This document shows, in pieces, positions 1 through 7,370 of a stretch of DNA of 64,000 nt (positions are counted from its first letter, which is position 1; each line of letters opens with the position of its first letter). The position numbers and the translations under genes are program-made. Under the pieces are notes generated by a model. It ran no database searches, was not told the origin of the DNA, and saw nothing but the letters and a program-made list of their open reading frames with translations. The stretch covers positions 1-64,000 of the forward strand of contig CANOZK010000007.1 in the NCBI GenBank assembly GCA_947571775.1, in the 5' to 3' direction. Origin of the DNA: an uncultured Lachnospiraceae bacterium (GTDB lineage: Bacteria; Bacillota; Clostridia; Lachnospirales; Lachnospiraceae).

Positions 1-940
1 TACAAAGGCGAAAGTTACGCTGACTGCTGTTGATGTGGAACCGTCAATTGGAGGAGCCGAGTACACGATGTCTAAGGATCAGCCGATTGATGTGAAGCTG
101 GATCTGGGGGCAGGAACTAAGAAGGCATCAGGCATTAAATATATTACTTTCGAGATAAATGGAAAAACAGAAACATTGAGAGCGGAAATGTACACTTATG
201 AAAATGGAACACTGAGATTTACGACACAGTTGATTAATAATATGCTGCGTGCGGGTTACTACGATCGGATTTATACAATCCATTTAAATGATACAGCAAA
301 TACACAGAAAGATGTCAGATTAAAGGTAGAAGGCAGGACACCATCCATTATTGATACGAATCCATCCTATTCGATGTATAGAAATCGGGATATTCGTATA
401 AATCTTGATTTGGGGGCGGGAGATATAAAGGCAACTAAAATTAATTCTATAACATTTAAACTTCCAAATGGTACTATTGCCGCATTACCAACTGATAAAT
501 ATTATTTGAATGGCAGTGTATTGGTGCTTAACACTGCGTACAGCAATGCTTTTATTAGCGCTGGTTATGTAAACCGCGTTCATACTATTAACTTTGATGA
601 TATAGCGGGTACACATAAAACTTTTAGTGTTACTGCTGTTAGTGAAATACCATCGATTGCAGTGACTTCCTATACTATGCGAAGGAATCAGGCTATTCCG
701 GTCAGCATTGATTTGGGAGCAGGACAAGAGAGGGCGACGGGTGTTAGTTCCATTACCTTCCAATTAAATGGAATTATTCATGCATTAAACAATAGCTTAT
801 ATACTTTTTCAGGTGAGACATTGACTTTTAAAGCCCAACTTATCAATAATATGTTTAATGCAGGTTATACATCACGGGATTATACGATTATTCTGAACAA
901 TAAATCAAAAACAAGGATAACCATCCACATGGCAGGGTAA
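1..940 (+). CDS. X2-like repeat surface protein, 5' partial
   Basis: The reading frame is open at the left edge, so the N-terminus lies outside the window; the first in-frame GTG at 35 falls inside a repeat and is probably not the start. The visible part is three tandem beta-rich repeats of about 100 residues, starting near nt 41, 341 and 650. Each begins with PSI, followed by a variant of V-x-LDLGAG, then ITF-x-x-NG and, at the end, AGY-x-x-R-x-YTI. This pattern resembles the X2-type immunoglobulin-like modules of clostridial surface proteins (family assignment by pattern only). The same module forms the C-terminus of the protein at 3202-4326, so the two probably belong to one surface apparatus. 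No anchor or catalytic domain is visible. Confidence 0.75.
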   Translation, partial: TKAKVTLTAVDVEPSIGGAEYTMSKDQPIDVKLDLGAGTKKASGIKYITFEINGKTETLRAEMYTYENGTLRFTTQLINNMLRAGYYDRIYTIHLNDTANTQKDVRLKVEGRTPSIIDTNPSYSMYRNRDIRINLDLGAGDIKATKINSITFKLPNGTIAALPTDKYYLNGSVLVLNTAYSNAFISAGYVNRVHTINFDDIAGTHKTFSVTAVSEIPSIAVTSYTMRRNQAIPVSIDLGAGQERATGVSSITFQLNGIIHALNNSLYTFSGETLTFKAQLINNMFNAGYTSRDYTIILNNKSKTRITIHMAG

Positions 941-980
941 TTATGCAACGAAAGGCAGAAGAAAGGGAGGCGTAAGAAAA

Positions 981-1010
981 AAGGGAAGGGATGTTATGGT
1001 TCCTTCCCTT
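981..1010 (+). terminator. Stem-loop after the X2 repeat gene
   Basis: AAGGGAAGG and CCTTCCCTT can form a 9-bp stem with a 12-nt loop, in the gap between the first two genes. The U-tract downstream is poor, so termination may be weak. An ATG at 991 lies inside this hairpin, which argues against it as the start of the next gene. Confidence 0.5.
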
Positions 1011-1068
1011 TGCATCAAAAAAGTATCAGAGTGTTTTGGGATTCAATAATAAGAAAGGGTGTTGTTTG

Positions 1069-2457
1069 ATGAATAATAAGAAGCGGAGATATATATGCGT
1101 CAGTCTGCTGTTGACAGGCGCTTTATGCATATCAAATGGCGCTGCTGTGTGGGCGAATAGCGAGTCAGTTGTAACAGAGCAGGAAGATGTGAATGAAACA
1201 ATATCTGATATTGCCGATAAAGTAGAGGAATCGGAATTTTATCAGGAAGAAACGCAGAATTGGGAGAATAAAGACATCGGGGAAGAGAGTCCAGTAAACG
1301 AGGAAAGTTTTGAAAATACGGTTTCTGTTGAGGACAGTGGCAGTTCTGAAATTAATGGGGCATTTGAAAACAGCAATGTGTCTCAAAACAGCAGCGACTC
1401 TGTGTCGGATTCAGAAGTCCAAACGGATAATTCATCTCCTGTGTCTGAGAACAGTTCGCCTTCAGAAAATGCCAATCAGCAAAGCCGTCCAATAGCGTCG
1501 GATAACCGGACGTTGGAAAAAGGGAAGCAAAAAGATGTTCTTCAGGTGATTTTTCCTACGGATATTTCTTTTGGAATAGTGCTTTCCAATGAAAAAGGTC
1601 TGAAAGGTATAGCAAGTTCCAATCAATATTGCATTGAAAACAATAGCGATGCTGATATCAGTATTTCTTTGAATGGAATTTGTAAAGGAGAGGATGACAG
1701 AGATTGTTATGTTATAGGAGATGATTTTGCGGAAAATAAAGTGGCGCAGGGAAAAAAGAACGTGTGGATGCATCTGAGATGGGAGAAAAAGGATAGAAGT
1801 CTTCTGGATAAGCCTGGAATGGTGATGGGAGACGCTTCTGCACCTGGAAAAGGCAAAATTATCATGCAGGCCCACTCTAAAGCATATTTCTCCTTTAATG
1901 GTGCTTTGTGGTCAGATATGGATGAGCCGTGGCGAGATAACGAACTAACATTGGAATTGACTTATTCTGTAGAAACGGCAGAGTCTACACAATCTGAATC
2001 CGAAAATTTAGCAAAAGGTTTGGCAGAAGATACAGAGTCTTTAGATAGCATATCGGACAACGGTGTATCGGAGAATGGTGTGTCGGACAACAGTATATCG
2101 AAGAATAGTGTATCGGAGAATGGTGTGTCGGACAACAGCGTATCGAAGAATAGTGTATCAGAGAATAGTGTGTCAGACAACGGCGTATCGGAGAACAGTA
2201 CATCAGAGAATAGTGTGTCGGACAACAGCATATCGAAGAATAGTGTATCGGAGAATAGTGTGTCGGACAACAGCGTATCGGAGAATGCATCAGAGGACAA
2301 CACATCTCATAATAGCACATTGGAGGATGTTATATCAGATACCACAAGTGTCTCCAATTTATATGAGAAAAGTGATATATCAGATAAAGAAGATACCCAC
2401 TCCTTTCAAGTGAGTGGAAATAATGAGCAGATATCACATGAGGATCATATCCCTTAA
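1069..2457 (+). CDS. Exported Ser/Asn-rich pentapeptide-repeat surface protein
   Basis: A 462-residue protein beginning MNNKKRR, with a hydrophobic signal peptide and a likely cleavage site near A-V-W-A-N at residues 28-32. I chose the ATG at 1069 because AAAGGGTG precedes it and the upstream ATG at 991 sits in a hairpin. Residues about 40-155 are acidic and rich in Ser, Asn and Glu. Residues about 160-305 form a beta-rich globular domain opening with the motif V-I-F-P-T-D, which resembles the E-L-P-T-L segment of the protein at 3202-4326. The next part is sixteen consecutive pentapeptides of the form [SG]-[VIT]-S-[DEK]-N, then a Ser/Thr-rich tail. No LPXTG motif or C-terminal membrane segment is visible. 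The repeats resemble stalk or glycosylation-acceptor regions of serine-rich surface proteins; that role is inferred. Confidence 0.75.
   Translation: MNNKKRRYICVSLLLTGALCISNGAAVWANSESVVTEQEDVNETISDIADKVEESEFYQEETQNWENKDIGEESPVNEESFENTVSVEDSGSSEINGAFENSNVSQNSSDSVSDSEVQTDNSSPVSENSSPSENANQQSRPIASDNRTLEKGKQKDVLQVIFPTDISFGIVLSNEKGLKGIASSNQYCIENNSDADISISLNGICKGEDDRDCYVIGDDFAENKVAQGKKNVWMHLRWEKKDRSLLDKPGMVMGDASAPGKGKIIMQAHSKAYFSFNGALWSDMDEPWRDNELTLELTYSVETAESTQSESENLAKGLAEDTESLDSISDNGVSENGVSDNSISKNSVSENGVSDNSVSKNSVSENSVSDNGVSENSTSENSVSDNSISKNSVSENSVSDNSVSENASEDNTSHNSTLEDVISDTTSVSNLYEKSDISDKEDTHSFQVSGNNEQISHEDHIP
2047..2286 (+). repeat. Sixteen 15-bp coding tandem repeats
   Basis: Sixteen degenerate 15-bp units, such as gtgtcggacaacagc and gtatcggagaatagt, encode the pentapeptide repeat of the surrounding surface protein. 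Each unit is a whole number of codons, so copy-number change would lengthen or shorten the repeat region without a frameshift. The repetition also keeps several other frames open here on both strands; those are artefacts. Confidence 0.9.
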
Positions 2458-2462
2458 AAATC

Positions 2463-2491
2463 TTTCAATAATTAAAAAATTATTATTGAAA
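2463..2491 (+). terminator. AT-rich hairpin after the Ser-rich protein gene
   Basis: TTTCAATAAT and ATTATTGAAA form a perfect 10-bp stem with a 9-nt A/T loop six bases after the stop codon. It is not followed by a U-tract, so it may protect a 3' end rather than terminate efficiently. Nothing else coding is visible in 2492-2597. Confidence 0.4.
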
Positions 2492-2597
2492 AAGGCTAAA
2501 GAAATATTTTATTCAGCCGATAATAGTTAAGAAGGATTTAAAAAATATACAGTGAACAGTAGAACATACTTATTTTAAATTCAAGATATTTACTTTA

Positions 2598-2611
2598 GCA
2601 GCGATCGCTGC
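2598..2611. promoter_or_regulatory. GC-rich 14-bp perfect palindrome upstream of 2650
   Basis: GCAGCGATCGCTGC is self-complementary and stands out in a very AT-rich intergenic region. It is flanked by CTTT on the left and AAAG on the right, which extends the symmetry. It ends 39 bp before the GTG start of the membrane-anchored protein gene, a position suited to an operator or a leader hairpin. Function is inferred from position and symmetry only. Confidence 0.4.
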
Positions 2612-2649
2612 AAAGCTAAATATAAAATCAAGCAGGGAGGTATCATAAC

Positions 2650-3165
2650 GTGTCAGACGAGATGGCAAAAGAAAATAAAAAGAAAGGAGGTAGAATCGCT
2701 CTCATAATATGCATTATAGTAATTGCCGCGTTGTGTATAATTATCTATTTATTATTGAATAAAGATGAAGATAAAAAGGAAAGGCGCGACGTTGTAGTGA
2801 ATGAAGACAATGTGGAAGAAATACTTTCGGATCTAGGAGACAGCGTACCACCAGGAAGCTATCAGGTGACTATGAATTCTACATGGTATTTTGAAAATGG
2901 AACCGCATCTTCAAATAATGCATATGTGGAAAATGCGGAAGCAAACGAAAATGCTGTATACTTTGACGTTGTACGTTCTGATACTGACAAAACAATTTAT
3001 GAGTCGCCCATTATTCCGGTGGGGAAACATCTTAATAATATAAAATTAGATAAAAAATTATCCGCCGGGACGTACGACTGCGTTATGACTTATCATTTAT
3101 TGGATGATGAGGAAGAAAGCATAAGCACGGTAAGGGTGAATCTGGAGATTGTTATTGAAAATTAA
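2650..3165 (+). CDS. Small membrane-anchored beta-domain surface protein
   Basis: A 171-residue protein that starts with GTG, preceded by GGGAGG at the usual distance. The N-terminus is Lys-rich and cytoplasmic. Residues about 15-36 are one strongly hydrophobic segment that would anchor the protein, leaving the C-terminus outside the cell. The extracellular part (about 55-171) is predicted beta-rich and includes Y-E-S-P-I-I-P-V-G and a L-S-A-G-T-Y-D motif, the kind of strand pattern seen in immunoglobulin-like accessory domains. I do not recognise a named family. It lies between two exported surface proteins on the same strand, so a shared surface structure is likely. Confidence 0.65.
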   Translation: MSDEMAKENKKKGGRIALIICIIVIAALCIIIYLLLNKDEDKKERRDVVVNEDNVEEILSDLGDSVPPGSYQVTMNSTWYFENGTASSNNAYVENAEANENAVYFDVVRSDTDKTIYESPIIPVGKHLNNIKLDKKLSAGTYDCVMTYHLLDDEEESISTVRVNLEIVIEN

Positions 3166-3201
3166 TAAGTAGTTTACAAAGTGTCAAGGAGGAGATTTGT
3201 T

Positions 3202-4326
3202 ATGAGGAAAAAAAGATTTTTAGCAGTGCTTTTAACAGCAGCTATGACAATGAGCAGTTCTGTTTTGGCTTTTGGAGCGCCAGTGCCAGTAACGGATCAA
3301 AGCAAAGCGATGGGGTCAACAACGGGTTCAGGAAAATTGGAAGGTTATTTGAACAAGGAAGTTTTTTCAGTGGAACTGCCTACACTGCCCGCTGATGCAA
3401 CTAAGAGTCCATTTAATTTTTATCTGGATCCGCAAGGGTTGATTGAAGCAACAGGTGGAATCAAGTATACCTCTGGCAATTCTGGAAAGAATGATGGTGC
3501 GGTAAGCGTCAGTGATTATGGTACATTGTATTTTAAAAACACAGTAAGCGCAGATAAGCCAGCGCTTAGCACAAACAGCGATAAGCTTACTATTACAAAT
3601 AAAGGTGCAATAAGCGTGAATGTTAGATTATCGGCCGAAGTTGCAAAAGATGGCGGTATAGCTATATCCGATAATACAAATCTTAATACCACAGAAGCTA
3701 GTATGTATCTTCAGTTAGTGGATTCAAAAGGTGTAAAAACCTTAATTAGCGGCAATGGAACTTCTAGAGATACTACAGTTAGTGGAGCAGCGTCAGGTGA
3801 CTATAAAGTAAGTTATAACGCAACTGATGGTTATTCATTTAAAGTACTTAGCGAAGGCGATGCAACCTATGGAGCTTATGATTTCCGTCTGACAGGTTCT
3901 TGTAACGATACCAGTGCATGGGCAGATTTGCAAAAATCACTTACATCGAATCAGCCACAAATAAAAGTTACTTGGGATGTTAAACCAGAGGATTATGTAT
4001 ATCCAGTAGCGCCATCAATTGTTGGTGCCACTGAGTATCAACTTCAAGCAGGCAATGATGTAACAGTTCGAGTTGATTTTGGTCAGGGATCTGCCGCAGC
4101 AGTAAGTATTAATAGGATTGGAAATGTAACTGCAGGTGCTCCTCTTGATCCAGCAAACTATGAGTTTGATGAGGCTACTAAGACATTAACAATCAAATCA
4201 AGTTTTACTGATTTGATTGCTAATAACAATAATCTTGAATCAGGAACCAAACGTGAATTTAAAGTTGTTTTCGTGGATGAAAATGGGAAAGAGATTCTTG
4301 TATCATTTTACTTAGTGAAACCATGA
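3202..4326 (+). CDS. Exported surface protein with C-terminal X2-like domain
   Basis: A 374-residue protein starting MRKKRF, with a typical signal peptide ending near V-L-A-F-G-A. The ATG at 3202 has a strong AGGAGGAG site at 3187-3194; the in-frame GTG at 3181 lies upstream of that site and is rejected. Residues about 45-270 form a beta-rich domain that starts V-E-L-P-T-L and contains F-Y-L-D-P-Q-G, reminiscent of WxL-like surface domains; this comparison is by pattern. Residues about 275-374 start PSI and match the repeat module of the gene at 1-940, with V-R-V-D-F-G-Q-G in place of LDLGAG. A good terminator follows, so this closes the surface-protein cluster. Confidence 0.7.
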   Translation: MRKKRFLAVLLTAAMTMSSSVLAFGAPVPVTDQSKAMGSTTGSGKLEGYLNKEVFSVELPTLPADATKSPFNFYLDPQGLIEATGGIKYTSGNSGKNDGAVSVSDYGTLYFKNTVSADKPALSTNSDKLTITNKGAISVNVRLSAEVAKDGGIAISDNTNLNTTEASMYLQLVDSKGVKTLISGNGTSRDTTVSGAASGDYKVSYNATDGYSFKVLSEGDATYGAYDFRLTGSCNDTSAWADLQKSLTSNQPQIKVTWDVKPEDYVYPVAPSIVGATEYQLQAGNDVTVRVDFGQGSAAAVSINRIGNVTAGAPLDPANYEFDEATKTLTIKSSFTDLIANNNNLESGTKREFKVVFVDENGKEILVSFYLVKP

Positions 4327-4351
4327 TAGGGTGATATTATTAATAAGTCTA

Positions 4352-4380
4352 GGAAGTGGCGCCTTTAAGGCGTCACTTCC
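4352..4380 (+). terminator. Stem-loop after the X2-domain protein gene
   Basis: GGAAGTGGCGCC and GGCGTCACTTCC form a 12-bp stem (one G-U pair) around the loop TTTAA. No U-tract follows at once; a second terminator with one lies just downstream. Confidence 0.6.
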
Positions 4381-4397
4381 CCAGTTATGGATAAAAG

Positions 4398-4430
4398 AGA
4401 TATCAAAGTCAGATTTTGGTATCTTTTTTT
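4398..4430 (+). terminator. Intrinsic terminator between surface cluster and glycan locus
   Basis: AGATATCAAA pairs with TTTGGTATCT (one G-U pair), and a run of T follows to 4430. Together with the preceding stem-loop it separates the surface-protein genes from the glycan locus. The remaining 134 bp before 4565 hold only a possible promoter -10 (TATAAT at 4491-4496) without a convincing -35. Confidence 0.7.
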
Positions 4431-4564
4431 CATTATATTTTGAACGGGATTGGAACAAAAAGTGTAAAGTTCTTGAATTAATTGCGATAATATAATAGAA
4501 TAAGTACGGTAGCTATGTGATTTGGATAGCAAAAGATGAGGTTAAAAAGAGGTGAAGGATCAAA

Positions 4565-5692
4565 ATGATAAATCTGTTTTCATCTAAATATGACGTGGAG
4601 AACTGCCTGGCGAATATTCGCGAATGTTTGGAAAAGGGCTGGACGGGCGTAGGGGAAAAGACAAAAGAATTTGAAAAAGTTTGGGGAGAATATGTTGGTT
4701 TTGAACATAATATCTATTTATCGACGGCAACGGCAGGATTTTTTCACACGCTAGTGTGTCTGAAAGAATTAAATGGATGGCAGGACCAAGATGAGATTAT
4801 CACATCTCCGATTACCTTTGTTTCAGCGAATCATTCTATTCTTCATGCTGGTCTGAAGCCGGTTTTTGCCGATGTTGATGATACGCTTTGTTTAGATCCA
4901 GAATCTGTCAGAGAAAAAATTACAGACAAGACAAGAGCTGTGATATTTGTTGGGATGGGCGGAAATGCGGGAGAGTTAGAAAAGGTGGCCGCTATATGCC
5001 AGAAAGCGGGCGTATATTTTATTTTGGACGCTGCCCATATGTCGGGAACGAAATTAAACGGCAGGGTTGTCGGGAATCAGGCAGACATTGCGATTTATTC
5101 TTTTCAGTACACAAAAGTGCTGGCGACGGCAGAGTCAGGGATGGTTTGCTGCCGTGATGAAAGATTGCTGAATTCCATTCAGAGAAAAGCCTGGTGTGGA
5201 ATAGATAAAAGCAGAACACCCTGGTCAGAAGTAAATAAGGATAGATGGTATTTTGATGTAAATGAGATTGGGGACAGCTCTCTGGGTAATGATATTATGG
5301 CCTCCATAGCTTTGGCTCAGTTTTCTCATTTGGAAGAAGAAATCAAAATAAGAAATCGTATAGCTGAGAAGTATTGGGAAGGACTGAAATATATTGAAAA
5401 GATAGGATTTATCCGAATACCAGACGGTTGTTGTTCGTCCAGGTGGCTTTTTCAGATTGTTGTGGAAAACAGGGATGCTCTCATACGCTATTTGGAAGAA
5501 AGGCAGATTTATGCTGGAATACATTATCTGGACAATACTTTATTTAAGCCGTACAGATATGCAAGGGGAACTTGCCCGAAAGCACAGTATTACAGCGAAC
5601 GAGTTGTTTCTTTACCGCTACATTTAAAATTATCAGAGGCGGATATTCAGTTTGTAATAGATACGGTTGCAGAATTTATGGAGACACAATAA
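4565..5692 (+). CDS. DegT/DnrJ/EryC1/StrS family PLP aminotransferase
   Basis: A 375-residue fold-type I aminotransferase of the sugar-aminotransferase family, usual length. Visible family features are the cofactor segment L-S-T-A-T-A near residue 58, the I-T-S-P-I-T-F-V-S substrate loop, the Asp of D-A-A-H that contacts the PLP ring, and the probable Schiff-base lysine near residue 183 in S-F-Q-Y-T-K. Such enzymes usually transfer an amino group from glutamate to a keto-sugar nucleotide; the substrate here is unknown. The ATG at 4565 follows AGAGGTGA. The gene is first in the glycan locus and is followed after 1 bp by a split transketolase, suggesting a joint pathway. Confidence 0.88.
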   Translation: MINLFSSKYDVENCLANIRECLEKGWTGVGEKTKEFEKVWGEYVGFEHNIYLSTATAGFFHTLVCLKELNGWQDQDEIITSPITFVSANHSILHAGLKPVFADVDDTLCLDPESVREKITDKTRAVIFVGMGGNAGELEKVAAICQKAGVYFILDAAHMSGTKLNGRVVGNQADIAIYSFQYTKVLATAESGMVCCRDERLLNSIQRKAWCGIDKSRTPWSEVNKDRWYFDVNEIGDSSLGNDIMASIALAQFSHLEEEIKIRNRIAEKYWEGLKYIEKIGFIRIPDGCCSSRWLFQIVVENRDALIRYLEERQIYAGIHYLDNTLFKPYRYARGTCPKAQYYSERVVSLPLHLKLSEADIQFVIDTVAEFMETQ

Positions 5693-5693
5693 A

Positions 5694-6455
5694 ATGACAA
5701 CACATGAAAAAAAAGTCAGGCAGCTAAAAGAAAGAATGTTAGAGGTATCATACAAAAACCAGCAGGGTTTTTTGCCCAGCGCTTTTTCAATTCTGGATAT
5801 TCTGGTCACTTTATATTATGAAATTATGGAAGAAGAAGATCAGTTTGTCCTCAGCAAGGGCCACGCCGCGTTTGGTTTGTATGCGGTATTAGAGGACAAA
5901 GGGATTTTGGAAAAGGGTGAACTGGACACATTTGGACAGTATCGTTCAAGGCTGAGCCTGATGGCAGAAAGAGGAATATCAGGGGTATTGTTTTCTACCG
6001 GATCTTTGGGACATGGGCTTCCGGAAGCGGTAGGTATGGCTTATGGAAATCGAGCAAAAAAAAGAGAAAACCGAGTATTTACAGTCATAGGCGATGGAGA
6101 GTTGAACGAAGGTACAAATTGGGAAGCGATGCTTGCAGCCTATAAGTTTGGTCTGGATCATCTTGTCTGTATATTGGATAATAATCATACGACGGAACAG
6201 GGCATAGATTTGACGAACTTAAGAAGAAAATTTGAGGCTTTTAACTGGCATGTTGAGGAAATCAATGGTCATAAGGAACAAGAGTTAGCAGATGCATTAA
6301 ATCAAAAACATCATGTTCCCTATATGATTATCGCAAATACGATCAAAGGAAAAGGCTGCAGTTCATTTGAACAGCAGGCAGGGCTGTGGCATTCCAAGGC
6401 GCCAAATGAGGAAGAATATAAAATGCTGTTGAAGGAGCTGAATGAAAATGATTGA
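5694..6455 (+). CDS. Transketolase N-terminal (TPP-binding) subunit
   Basis: A 253-residue protein equivalent to the pyrophosphate-binding half of transketolase. The thiamine diphosphate motif runs from G-D-G-E-L-N-E-G to D-N-N, and the H-G-L-P-E-A loop is present. The ATG at 5694 lies 1 nt after the upstream stop; an earlier frame start at 5667 would overlap the aminotransferase and adds no family residues. Split transketolases are common in Clostridia and archaea. The C-terminal half follows immediately and overlaps by 14 nt. Location in a glycan locus suggests a specialised two-carbon transfer, or a supply of sedoheptulose-7-phosphate, rather than housekeeping pentose metabolism; this is inference. 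Confidence 0.88.
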   Translation: MTTHEKKVRQLKERMLEVSYKNQQGFLPSAFSILDILVTLYYEIMEEEDQFVLSKGHAAFGLYAVLEDKGILEKGELDTFGQYRSRLSLMAERGISGVLFSTGSLGHGLPEAVGMAYGNRAKKRENRVFTVIGDGELNEGTNWEAMLAAYKFGLDHLVCILDNNHTTEQGIDLTNLRRKFEAFNWHVEEINGHKEQELADALNQKHHVPYMIIANTIKGKGCSSFEQQAGLWHSKAPNEEEYKMLLKELNEND

Positions 6456-7326
6456 CCGGTTTGTGCGTGTGTTAGAGGAAATATTGGCGAAAGATGAGAG
6501 GAGCGCATTGGTTCTTTCTGGGATTAGGCAGTATTCTTTTCGCAAATCTATGGAAAAATATCCAGAAAGAGTGTTTGATATAGGAATTATGGAATCTACC
6601 GCGGTTGGGTTCGCGGCGGGGCTAGCAGCGGCAGGGATGATTCCTTTTTTGCATACATGGACGCCTTTTTTAATTGAAAGAGCTTTTGAGCAGCTGAAAT
6701 TGGATTTCGGAAGTCAGAAGCTAGAAGGGAATTTTATCGGAGCTGGCGCATCGTATGACTTGACAGAGTTGGGGGAGTCTCATTATTGTCCAGAAGACAT
6801 CGCGATTTTAAAGCAAATAAAAAATATGCAAATCGTTGTTCCAGGAACAGCGACAGAATGGGAACAGCTTTTTCTTCAGTCTTATCAAAATGGCTCCCCG
6901 ACATTTTACAGACTGAGCAACGAGGTCAATCATACAGAGAATGTTGTTGTTTTTGGCAGAGCAAATATCATACAAAAGGGAAATAAAGGTACAGTAGTCG
7001 TTGTAGGACCATTGCTGGATACCGTCTTGAAAGCTGTTGGTGATAAGGATGTTACAATTTTGTATTATACGACGGTTGAGCCTTTTGATTATACGCTGCT
7101 AAGAGAAAATATAAGCGGAAATCGTATTCTAATCTGCGAACCGTATAATAAAAGCGCGGTATTGTATAATATAATAGACGCATTAAGAGGCGAATTTTTG
7201 AAAATAGAGATGGTGGGCATAGACATAAACGCCAAATGTTGTCTGGGAAATTATCAAGACAATATTCCTGCATTGGGGCTGGATGAAAAAACGATTGCAT
7301 CAAAACTGCAGAAATTATTACAATAG
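6442..7326 (+). CDS. Transketolase C-terminal subunit
   Basis: A 294-residue partner of the preceding gene, with the pyrimidine-binding domain (about 1-165) and the transketolase C-terminal domain (about 170-290). The catalytic Glu that activates thiamine is expected in the segment D-I-G-I-M-E-S near residue 51, matching the family pattern D-x-G-I-x-E. AAGGAG at 6432-6437 can serve ATG 6442 (short spacer) or ATG 6448 (10-nt spacer), so the first two residues are uncertain. The overlap with the upstream gene implies translational coupling and a two-subunit enzyme. Confidence 0.87.
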   Translation: MKMIDRFVRVLEEILAKDERSALVLSGIRQYSFRKSMEKYPERVFDIGIMESTAVGFAAGLAAAGMIPFLHTWTPFLIERAFEQLKLDFGSQKLEGNFIGAGASYDLTELGESHYCPEDIAILKQIKNMQIVVPGTATEWEQLFLQSYQNGSPTFYRLSNEVNHTENVVVFGRANIIQKGNKGTVVVVGPLLDTVLKAVGDKDVTILYYTTVEPFDYTLLRENISGNRILICEPYNKSAVLYNIIDALRGEFLKIEMVGIDINAKCCLGNYQDNIPALGLDEKTIASKLQKLLQ

Positions 7327-7370
7327 ATTACGAAGAGGAAACAACTATATAAAGCGGAGACAGAAAATCA

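Noticed and set aside
2047..2286. Possible CRISPR array
   Set aside because: Units are contiguous 15-bp codon repeats without spacers and lie inside a gene.
1962..2413. Several long open frames on both strands over the Ser-rich repeat
   Set aside because: A 15-bp periodic sequence leaves all frames free of stops; the products are low complexity and lack ribosome binding sites.
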